This document shows positions 1-5,185 of a DNA stretch of 7,983 nt, in pieces. Under the pieces are notes generated by a model. That model searched no databases, had not been told where the DNA came from, and saw only the letters and a list, made by a program, of their open reading frames with translations. The stretch is from Myxococcales bacterium (lineage in GTDB: Bacteria; Desulfobacterota_B; Binatia; UBA1149; SPBQ01), in contig SPBQ01000094.1 of NCBI GenBank assembly GCA_004525875.1, positions 1 to 7,983 of the forward strand, given 5' to 3'. Numbering within the stretch: the first letter of the stretch is position 1; each line of letters opens with the position of its first letter. A program made the position numbers and the translations under genes.

Positions 1-78
1 CCTTATGCTCAACGTGGCCGGGAGTCCCCGGGCCCCGGAGGGTATCTCGGCCGAGGGCCTTCGGAAATCCGCTGTGCC

Positions 79-98
79 GGAATCCCCCGGGGGTTTCC
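79..98. repeat. GC-rich 20-bp imperfect palindrome
   Basis: GGAA, then TCCCCC, then GGGGGT, then TTCC: the two 10-bp halves are reverse complements except for one T/T mismatch. There is no T-run after it and no loop, so a normal intrinsic terminator is not evident. It could be a protein-binding palindrome or the remnant of a terminator for a gene to the left. Confidence 0.35.
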
Positions 99-129
99 AT
101 TCGGTCAATGGTCGAGCGCCGAAATCACC

Positions 130-158
130 TTGCCACTGGACGTGGCGGCGACTACCCT
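130..158 (+). promoter_or_regulatory. Weak sigma70-like promoter candidate
   Basis: TTGCCA at 130-135 (5 of 6 to TTGACA) lies 17 bases before TACCCT at 153-158 (3 of 6 to TATAAT). Transcription would start near 165, leaving a leader of about 64 bases before the ATG at 229. The -10 match is poor, so this is only a candidate. Confidence 0.2.
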
Positions 159-228
159 TCACGGACATTCGCGCCCCGTTCCCGGGCTTCGCGAGCGTCC
201 GCTGACACCGATGGAGGAATCCCGAGAG

Positions 229-1020
229 ATGAAGCGTACAACCCGGTTCGCCGCTTACGTGCTGAGCCTTTCCTTCCTGCTTTCAACCGTTGCCGGCGCA
301 TCGGCTGCGGACCGAACGTGTTGGCGCGGTTGCAAGATGCAGACGCGAGAGTGCGTCGTGACCGCGGCACGCACGGCCAAGGCGGCTTGCAAGATCGACT
401 GCGGCGAGAGCGCGGGTACCGATGATCGCCGTAGCTGTGTGCGGGGATGCATCGACACGTTCCGGGCGGACGTCGCCCTGTGCAAGGACGAGCGCGGCGC
501 CTGCAGCGAGGTCTGCGAGTTGCCCGACCAGGACCCGGCGATCGACGGCGACTGCGTCGGCAGCTGCGGAAGCGCGCTCGGCGATTGTGCGCGGCCCGTG
601 ATCGACAGCGGCAAGGACTGTGTCGGCACCTGCAAGGACGGTGAGCCCTCCGAGCGCTTCGCCTGTCTGGAGGGCTGTATCGCGGCCGCGATCGAAGGGG
701 CCCGCATCTGCGGCGAAGGCTTCATCGGCTGTCTCGGCGAGTGCGGCCTGACTCCGCCGACCACGCCTCCCGACCCGCCGGGCTTCCCCGGGCTGTCGGC
801 CTGCGGCGAAGCTGACGCGCCGCAGTGCTTCGGACGGTGCCCGTTCGAGACGCCGCTCTGCGTGTCGAACGGCGCGACCTGCGAGTGTGCTGCGATCCCG
901 TTCCCGTCGCCCTCGTGCGGAAGCGCCGAAGCCCCGCAGTGTCTTGGCATGTGTCCGTTGCACTCGCCCATCTGCCGTCCGTCGGAGAGCGGCGGCTGCG
1001 AGTGCACCTCGCCGTTCTGA
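229..1020 (+). CDS. Secreted Cys-rich repeat protein (32 Cys, 263 aa)
   Basis: Function unknown. The chosen ATG follows GGAGG at 213-217 and places a clear Sec signal peptide at the N-terminus: basic MKRTTR, then a hydrophobic core, then an AGASA-A cleavage region near residue 26/27. An ATG at 211 and one at 130 in the same frame are less likely starts. The mature protein has two parts. Residues 31-172 hold four units of about 38 residues, each with a CxxxC at both ends and one cysteine between (C31/35/42/54/58, C70/74/85/92/96, C109/113/120/131/135, C146/150/161/168/172). A Pro-rich linker (175-188) follows. Residues 192-259 hold two further repeats, each six cysteines in C-x7-C-x3-C-x6-C-x6/7-C-x-C spacing with a shared APQC core. 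This looks like a disulfide-stapled extracytoplasmic protein. No membrane anchor or catalytic motif is visible. Gene call sure, role not. Confidence 0.85.
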   Translation: MKRTTRFAAYVLSLSFLLSTVAGASAADRTCWRGCKMQTRECVVTAARTAKAACKIDCGESAGTDDRRSCVRGCIDTFRADVALCKDERGACSEVCELPDQDPAIDGDCVGSCGSALGDCARPVIDSGKDCVGTCKDGEPSERFACLEGCIAAAIEGARICGEGFIGCLGECGLTPPTTPPDPPGFPGLSACGEADAPQCFGRCPFETPLCVSNGATCECAAIPFPSPSCGSAEAPQCLGMCPLHSPICRPSESGGCECTSPF

Positions 1021-1027
1021 CCGACGC

Positions 1028-1045
1028 CGCGGCCTGACGGCCGCG
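1028..1045 (+). other. Short GC hairpin directly after the stop codon
   Basis: CGCGGCC, loop TGAC, GGCCGCG: a perfect 7-bp stem beginning 8 bases after the stop of the Cys-rich gene. No T-tract follows, so it would act as an mRNA 3'-end stabiliser or a weak terminator at best. It sits just ahead of the much stronger inverted repeat at 1056-1095. Confidence 0.4.
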
Positions 1046-1055
1046 CTTCGATCGA

Positions 1056-1095
1056 GCTTGGAGAACCGCGTCCTCCAGGACGCGGTTCTCCAAGC
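1056..1095. terminator. Perfect 19-bp inverted repeat, likely terminator hairpin
   Basis: The arms 1056-1074 and 1077-1095 (outer sequence GCTTGGAGAA, inner CGCGTCCT) are exact reverse complements separated by only CC. In RNA a slightly shorter stem with a 4-6 base loop would form. It lies 36 bp after the stop of the Cys-rich gene and before the next gene, which is where a terminator belongs. There is no U-tract on either side, so it would be of the U-less type often proposed for GC-rich genomes. It could also be a bidirectional processing site or a binding site for a dimeric protein. Confidence 0.5.
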
Positions 1096-1194
1096 ACCGA
1101 TCCCTTCGATCTCCACCCGCACGATCGAACGTTGCGAGCCTCGCGACGTCGAAGATCTGTGCAAGCCGGCTCGGTAGCTGTCGCCCCGCCCATC

Positions 1195-1212
1195 CGAGCG
1201 CGGGAGCGCTCG
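1195..1212 (+). other. GNRA-capped hairpin upstream of the reductase gene
   Basis: CGAGCGC, loop GGGA, GCGCTCG: a perfect 7-bp stem closed by a GNRA tetraloop, 67 bases before the GTG at 1279. If transcribed it would be a stable leader hairpin. No role can be assigned. Confidence 0.3.
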
Positions 1213-1278
1213 CGTGCTTCGCGTGGCTCTCTTGGGCTGAGCCTGGAGGACGTGCTACGGCTGGGATGACGGCGGGAG

Positions 1279-2391
1279 GTGGAAATCACGTCTGCATCGA
1301 GCAACAAGCCGCTCGTGCTCGTCACGGGCGCGTCGGGGTACGTGGCGGGTCATTGCGTGAAGGAAATGCTGGAGAACGGCTATCGCGTGCGCGGCACGGT
1401 CCGCAGCCTGCGCGACAAGAGGAAAGTCGCGCACCTGCACGCGATGGCCGACGCGGCGTCGCTCGAGCTGGTCGAGGCGGACCTGACGCGCGACGAGGGT
1501 TGGACGGATGCGTTGGAAGGCTGCGAGTACGTGCTGCACGTTGCTTCACCGTTCCCGGCAACCGTACCCGACGACGAGACCGAGCTCATCGGACCCGCCG
1601 TCGAGGGAACACGCCGGGTGCTGGCAGCCGCGGCGGCGACCGGCACGGTCCGGCGTGTTGTGCTCACGTCGTCGGTGGCCGCGATCGCGTTCGGTCACGA
1701 GAACGATACAGGGAAAATCTACACGGAGGAGGACTGGTCCGACGTCGAGCGCTGCGAGCCGTACCCGAAGAGCAAGACGCTGGCCGAGCGCGCCGCCTGG
1801 GACTTCGTCGACGCGATGGCTGCCAACGAGCGCTTCGAGCTGGCCGTGATCAACCCCGGCTTCGTCGCTGGGCCGGTTCTCGGATCGATCTGCGGTACCT
1901 CCGGGGAGGTCGTGCGACGGCTGATGATCCGCGACCTTCCAGCCTGCCCGAGGATTGGATGGGCGGTGGTCGACGTTCGCGACGTCGCCCGCGCACACCG
2001 CTTGGCGCTCGAAAAGCCGGAGGCCGCCGGCAAGCGGTACATTGCCGCAGGAGACCACGTTTGGATGCAGGACTGCGCGCGCATCCTCGCCGAGGAATTC
2101 CGTCCGCTCGGCTACAGGATCCCGACGGGCCGGTTGCCGTACTGGCTGATGTGGATCGCCGCCCGCTTCGACAGCACGATCCGCATGGCGCTTGGTTACG
2201 TCGGTCATCGCGAAGAGGTCTCACACGATCGGGCGCAGCGGGATCTCGGCTGGTCGCCGCGGCCGGTGCGGGAGACGTTCGTCGACATGGCGCACAGCAT
2301 GATCGAGCGCGGCATCGTGACAGGTCCCGGCGGCCGTGTTCCCTCGCGCGGTGACGCCGATACCGGAGCGCACGCGGAGGCAGCCGCCTGA
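1279..2391 (+). CDS. NAD(P)-dependent extended SDR (dihydroflavonol reductase/aldehyde reductase-like)
   Basis: 370 aa from a GTG start. The N-terminal Rossmann motif TGASGYVAG is at residues 16-24. A TVRS segment at the end of the second strand is typical of NADP-preferring members. The serine of the catalytic triad lies in TSSVA (S131/S132), and the YPKSK motif places Y162 and K166 as catalytic residues. The C-terminal half has the loose substrate-binding fold of the family. Such enzymes reduce ketone or aldehyde groups of flavonoids, cinnamoyl-type or small aliphatic substrates; in bacteria the substrate is usually unknown. The last 20 or so residues (rich in Ala, Gly, Asp, Glu) extend past the normal family end. 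The start is odd: the Shine-Dalgarno-like GGGAGG (1274-1279) overlaps the GTG, and an in-frame stop at 1267 rules out any start further up. The gene stands alone, behind a terminator-like hairpin. Confidence 0.85.
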   Translation: MEITSASSNKPLVLVTGASGYVAGHCVKEMLENGYRVRGTVRSLRDKRKVAHLHAMADAASLELVEADLTRDEGWTDALEGCEYVLHVASPFPATVPDDETELIGPAVEGTRRVLAAAAATGTVRRVVLTSSVAAIAFGHENDTGKIYTEEDWSDVERCEPYPKSKTLAERAAWDFVDAMAANERFELAVINPGFVAGPVLGSICGTSGEVVRRLMIRDLPACPRIGWAVVDVRDVARAHRLALEKPEAAGKRYIAAGDHVWMQDCARILAEEFRPLGYRIPTGRLPYWLMWIAARFDSTIRMALGYVGHREEVSHDRAQRDLGWSPRPVRETFVDMAHSMIERGIVTGPGGRVPSRGDADTGAHAEAAA

Positions 2392-2414
2392 CCAGCGGGG
2401 AGCTCGCCGGCGAC

Positions 2415-2564
2415 ATGGTCGAGGTTCGCGCGCTCTTGCCGGATATCACCGAGCGCTCGGCCAACTCGCTCCATACCGATCGCGCGCGCGAGTTGCTCTC
2501 GTACGTACAGACCGATCGAGCTAGCGTTGCGACTGCAGTGCATCGGAAGCCAGCCCACGGATGA
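2415..2564 (+). CDS. Possible 49-aa ORF coupled to the zinc-finger gene
   Basis: ATG at 2415 follows GGGGAG at 2397-2402 (12 bases away). The frame runs to TGA at 2562-2564, overlapping the next start in the ATGA arrangement (2561-2564) typical of translational coupling. The product (begins MVEVRALLPDITERSANS) is soluble, charged and of no family I recognise. Third-position GC is high for the first 30 codons and then drops, so it may be a gene remnant or chance. The zinc-finger gene has no clear Shine-Dalgarno of its own, which slightly favours coupling. Confidence 0.3.
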   Translation: MVEVRALLPDITERSANSLHTDRARELLSYVQTDRASVATAVHRKPAHG

Positions 2565-2920
2565 AGGATCTCACGAAGGAACAGCTCGCGGAGCTCGAAG
2601 ACGATTTGAAGACGCTGACGGCCGAGCTGCGCCGGGCGATCGCTGCGACCGAGCAGGGCGTGAAGCCGGTCGGACTGGATCAGCCGATCGGCCGACTCTC
2701 GCGGATGGACGCGCTGCAGCAGCAGAGCATGACACGTGCCACTCGTGAAGGGGCCGAGCTGCGTCTGCGTCAGGTCGAATCGGCGCTGCTACGATTGGAC
2801 GGTGAGGGTTACGGACTGTGTCTCGAGTGCGAGGAGTCGGTCGGCTTCGAGCGGCTCAAGGCGCGTCCCGAGGCCGTGCTCTGCATTCGCTGTCAGAGTA
2901 GCCGCGAGATCCGCCGATGA
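2561..2920 (+). CDS. TraR/DksA family zinc-finger transcription factor
   Basis: 119 aa. Residues 3-30 form an amphipathic helix, followed by GLDQPIGRLSRMDALQQQ (38-55) and a second helix to about residue 80. Together they give the coiled-coil hairpin that enters the RNA polymerase secondary channel. A C4 zinc finger follows, C87-x2-C90-x17-C108-x2-C111, the classic DksA spacing. D50-A51 in the turn probably corresponds to the Asp-x-Ala tip of DksA (inference). The protein is shorter than E. coli DksA (151 aa) and resembles the short DksA-like proteins with a GRLSRMDA core. Expected role: modulating transcription initiation, possibly with ppGpp, in the cytoplasm. The start is the only ATG in frame that gives a normal N-terminus; no strong ribosome binding site precedes it. 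The downstream neighbour is gluQ, matching the known dksA-gluQ association. Confidence 0.9.
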   Translation: MKDLTKEQLAELEDDLKTLTAELRRAIAATEQGVKPVGLDQPIGRLSRMDALQQQSMTRATREGAELRLRQVESALLRLDGEGYGLCLECEESVGFERLKARPEAVLCIRCQSSREIRR

Positions 2921-3237
2921 CGCTCGGCTCATCGGTCGGTCAGCCGACCCCGTCAGTGCGACCATCCCGCCCACCACGAGTCTGCCCGAGCTGAATCAGG
3001 GATCGAACACGGTCCCGACTGCGCTACAGAATCCGGCCCGGGCCTGCGATAGTTTCGCCGTGGACGGTTTTCGCGAGGCTGCGGCCGCTGTCAGCGAGCG
3101 AGGATCAGAGATGGGGGTTGTCGCGGCGTGGAGCGCCCGTGAGTCGTTGCTGGAAATCGACGGCGATCGTTGCGCTGCTCGCGCCCTCCGATCGCTCCTC
3201 GACGTCGAGACGGCGTCCAGCGGCTGAGCAGCCGAGA
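2921..3237. other. Intergenic region between the zinc-finger gene and gluQ
   Basis: 317 bp with little firm content. A 6-bp hairpin, GGTCGG-TCAG-CCGACC (2934-2949), lies 13 bases after the zinc-finger stop and may help end that transcript; no T-run follows. A 10-bp palindrome GGCCCGGGCC sits at 3035-3044. A 38-codon frame from ATG 3111 to TGA 3225-3227 ends 10 bases before gluQ and follows GCGAGGA; it could be a leader peptide, but nothing in its sequence supports this. Confidence 0.45.
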
Positions 3238-4047
3238 ATGGTCGTCACGCGATTCGCTCCCAGCCCGACGGGCCATCTCCATCTCGGTCACGCGTACTCT
3301 GCCTTGACGGCGTGGCGATTCGCACGCGAGCGTGGCGGGCGCTTCCTGCTCCGGATCGAGGACATCGATCCGACGCGCTGCCGCCCGCAGTACACCGCGG
3401 GGATTCTCGAAGATCTCGAATGGCTGGGTCTGGACTGGGACGGTGAGGTTGTCGTCCAGTCGGGGCGTCTCTCGGCCTACGCGGCAGCGCTCGATGTGCT
3501 CAAGGATCTCGGGGTGGTCTACCCCGACGAACGTTCGCGACGGCAGGTCGCCGACGGCGTCGCACCGCGCTCGCGAGCAGAGCTCGAGGTGTTCGAGCGT
3601 CGGGGCGTCCGCGTCGCATGGCGTCTGGATATGGACGCCGCGCTTGCGCGCACCGATGCGCTGAGCTGGTCCGAGCTCGAGAGCCTCGCGACGACCGACA
3701 ACGCGGCGGTCGATACGCCCTGCGATCCAAGGCCGCACGGCGACGTCATCCTCGCGCGCAAGGACACGCCGACGGCCTACCACCTCGCGGTGACCGTGGA
3801 TGACGCCGCCGAGGGTGTGACACACATCATCCGTGGCCGCGACCTGTATGATTCCACACCCGTCCACCGGCTTCTCCAGCATCTGCTGGGCATGCCCGCG
3901 CCGGTCTACCATCACCATGCATTGATCACCGATCCGCGCACCCGCCGCCGCTACGCGAAGAGCGATGGCTCGATGACATTGCGCCATCTGCGAGAGTCGG
4001 GAGTCACGCCCGACTCGATTCGTGAACGCATCGGGTTCGAGGACTGA
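3238..4047 (+). CDS. gluQ: Glutamyl-Q tRNA(Asp) synthetase (GluQRS)
   Basis: 269 aa, a truncated GluRS paralogue without an anticodon-binding domain. Members activate glutamate and attach it to the queuosine base at position 34 of tRNA-Asp. FAPSPTGHLHLGH (residues 6-18) contains the class I HIGH motif as H15-L-G-H18. RIEDIDPTR (39-47) is the glutamate/ATP-site motif. K241-S-D-G-S245 is the KMSKS-type loop. The start ATG 3238 puts the family's VTRFAPSPTG at the N-terminus; the frame is open further upstream, but that extension looks non-coding. The zinc-binding cysteines that normally follow the tyrosine near residue 95 are absent: YPDERSR stands where E. coli has a CxC pair, so this copy appears zinc-free. 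Linkage to a DksA-like gene is as in many proteobacteria, but the 317-bp gap suggests its own promoter. It converges with the HNH gene. Confidence 0.92.
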   Translation: MVVTRFAPSPTGHLHLGHAYSALTAWRFARERGGRFLLRIEDIDPTRCRPQYTAGILEDLEWLGLDWDGEVVVQSGRLSAYAAALDVLKDLGVVYPDERSRRQVADGVAPRSRAELEVFERRGVRVAWRLDMDAALARTDALSWSELESLATTDNAAVDTPCDPRPHGDVILARKDTPTAYHLAVTVDDAAEGVTHIIRGRDLYDSTPVHRLLQHLLGMPAPVYHHHALITDPRTRRRYAKSDGSMTLRHLRESGVTPDSIRERIGFED

Positions 4048-4057
4048 TCCCAGTCGC

Positions 4058-4345
4058 TCAGCGCCGACCGCGGCCGCGCGCCCGGGCCATGCGCATGTAG
4101 GCGCCGGGCGCGAGCTTGCGGATATGGCCGAGGGCGTTGCGGAAACGCTCGCTGGCGAGCAGACCCTCGACACTGCCGAGCTCCAGTCGCGGATCCCGGA
4201 GCTGGGCGTGCGAGAACAGGCCGTGGATCGTCTTGTGGCACTCTCGGCAGATCCTCTCGACGGCGTGCCGGTCCTTGCGACGCGTCTGGAGGTGGTGGCA
4301 CTGCATCGGAACGCCTTCCCGTTCGCACAGGGGACAGATCATCAC
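4058..4345 (-). CDS. Small HNH endonuclease-like protein
   Basis: 95 aa from GTG at 4345 (94 aa if the adjacent ATG at 4342 is used). Zinc- and metal-binding residues are visible: C4-x2-C7, the H17-H18 pair, C33-x2-C36-H37 and H41. This is the order expected of a compact zinc-ribbon HNH (beta-beta-alpha-metal) nuclease fold. The C-terminal half is a charged helical region ending in an Arg-rich tail, as often seen in free-standing chromosomal HNH proteins of unknown role. Its stop is 10 bp from the gluQ stop (tail to tail). The start lies at the foot of a strong hairpin and lacks a Shine-Dalgarno sequence. A nuclease role is inferred from the motif only; defence, repair and homing are all possible. 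Confidence 0.75.
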   Translation of the reverse strand: MMICPLCEREGVPMQCHHLQTRRKDRHAVERICRECHKTIHGLFSHAQLRDPRLELGSVEGLLASERFRNALGHIRKLAPGAYMRMARARGRGRR

Positions 4346-4372
4346 CGGACGCCCGCGGCGAGCGGGCGCCGG
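4345..4372 (-). promoter_or_regulatory. Leader hairpin abutting the HNH start codon
   Basis: CCGG, bulged A, CGCCCGC, loop GGCGA, GCGGGCG, CCGG: about 11 paired bases ending at the GTG/ATG start of the HNH gene. In the minus-strand mRNA this would occupy the whole ribosome-binding region, where no Shine-Dalgarno sequence is seen. It could hold down translation, or simply be GC-rich spacer. Confidence 0.35.
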
Positions 4373-4373
4373 A

Positions 4374-4403
4374 AATGTAGGCGAGGACGGGGCGGTGAGG
4401 CAA
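4374..4403 (-). promoter_or_regulatory. Candidate promoter for the HNH gene
   Basis: On the minus strand TTGCCT (4403-4398; 4 of 6) is 18 bases before TACATT (4379-4374; 4 of 6). The predicted start near 4367 would give a leader of about 25 bases made almost wholly of the hairpin at 4345-4372. Confidence 0.3.
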
Positions 4404-4498
4404 CCGTCGTGCGTTCTCGGTCGGTGAGGTTTCAGGGGCCGTCACCGAGACGGTACCTTGGCTCGTGTCCGACGCCGGGCCGACGGCGAGGATCATGG
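4404..4498. promoter_or_regulatory. Divergent upstream region of the LysM-M15 gene
   Basis: Lies between the HNH promoter candidate and the LysM-M15 start. It can form either of two mutually exclusive stems on the plus strand: TCGGTGA (4421-4427) with TCACCGA (4442-4448), or CCGTC (4439-4443) with GACGG (4449-4453). A good ribosome binding site, GAGGA at 4488-4492, sits six bases before the ATG at 4499. No clear -35/-10 pair was found. Confidence 0.35.
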
Positions 4499-5185
4499 AT
4501 GGGACGACATCACGACATTGCGCGCGGCGACACGCTTTCGAGCGTCGCCCGAAAGTACTACGACGACGCCGGTCTGTATGACGAGCTGGCGCGCTACAAC
4601 GGCATCCTCGAGCCTGATCAGATCCGGATCGGGCAGCGCCTGGAGATCCCATCCAAGCGTGAGCTGACGCGCGGCATGGCCGCGCCCGAGGGCGACCGCC
4701 TGGCCACGCCTCACGGCCTCGAAGGGCTTCTCGAGACGTTCGGTGACATCTACGGCCATCTGCGCGAGGACGGCACGCTCGATCCGGGATTCGAGCGCAA
4801 GTTCATGGAGCGCCTGGACCTGCCGCTCGCGCTCGCGCTTTCGTGGGACACCTCGCGGCGGATCACGAAGCTGTACTGCCACAAGAAGCTGGCACCGGTC
4901 TTTCTCGACGTGTTCGAGGACATCCAGCGCGAAGGTCTGCGCGGCGAGATCCGTACGTTCGGGGGCTGCTTCAACTACCGCGCCAAGCGAGCCGCTTCGA
5001 AGCTCTCGACACACAGCTGGGCGATCGCCATCGACATCAACCCCGAGACGAACGCCATGGGCACGAACGGCGATATGCATCCTGGTGTCGTCGAGATCTT
5101 CCAAGCGCACGGCTTCAAGTGGGGCGGCGACTGGCCCGGCCGCAACAAGGATTCGATGCACTTCCAGTTCTGCACGGGCTACTGA
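4499..5185 (+). CDS. LysM-domain M15 peptidase (VanY/endolysin-like D-Ala or L-Ala-D-Glu peptidase)
   Basis: 228 aa. The N-terminal LysM domain (residues 4-51, HDIARGDTLSSVARKYY through IRIGQRLEIP) binds N-acetylglucosamine chains of peptidoglycan. A linker (52-70) and a mostly helical segment lead to the M15 metallopeptidase core. Zinc ligands are H172 and D179 in STHSWAIAID (H-x6-D) and H221 in MHFQF. D218 just before it is the likely general base, and the preceding WGGDW is characteristic of the M15C/VanY-like group. Such enzymes cleave D-Ala-D-Ala or L-Ala-D-Glu bonds in wall peptides. The start is fixed by GAGGA at 4488-4492; the frame is open upstream but there overlaps the HNH gene. 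There is no signal peptide, so it would need a holin, an injection apparatus or lysis to reach the wall. Its stop overlaps the next start (TGATG). Confidence 0.88.
   Translation: MGRHHDIARGDTLSSVARKYYDDAGLYDELARYNGILEPDQIRIGQRLEIPSKRELTRGMAAPEGDRLATPHGLEGLLETFGDIYGHLREDGTLDPGFERKFMERLDLPLALALSWDTSRRITKLYCHKKLAPVFLDVFEDIQREGLRGEIRTFGGCFNYRAKRAASKLSTHSWAIAIDINPETNAMGTNGDMHPGVVEIFQAHGFKWGGDWPGRNKDSMHFQFCTGY

Larger units (their letters stand above)
1..228. other. Upstream non-coding region of the Cys-rich protein gene
   Basis: I see no convincing gene here: the open frames have no family resemblance. The stretch is rich in self-complementary GC tracts, including a 10-bp palindrome at 46-55 (CTCGGCCGAG) and a longer one at 79-98. 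It ends in a good ribosome binding site, GGAGG at 213-217, 11 bases before the ATG at 229. It probably carries the promoter and leader of the downstream gene, and perhaps the terminator of a gene to the left. Confidence 0.5.
1021..1278. other. Intergenic region with three hairpins
   Basis: This 258-bp gap holds no credible gene. It contains a 7-bp stem right after the stop codon (1028-1045), a perfect 19-bp inverted repeat (1056-1095), and a GNRA-capped hairpin (1195-1212). The distal half probably carries the promoter of the downstream reductase, but no convincing -35/-10 pair stands out. Confidence 0.5.

Noticed and set aside
255..1325. Long minus-strand open frame (356 aa) opposite the Cys-rich gene
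   Set aside because: GC-rich shadow: Arg/Ser/Pro-rich product with no domains, while the plus strand has a signal peptide, ribosome binding site and repeat structure.
1266..2354. Plus-strand 362-aa open frame overlapping the reductase
   Set aside because: Arg/Gly-rich translation without motifs; the overlapping frame carries the Rossmann and YxxxK motifs.
3091..4173. Minus-strand 360-aa open frame opposite gluQ
   Set aside because: No family features; gluQ has HIGH and KMSKS-type motifs in the other strand.
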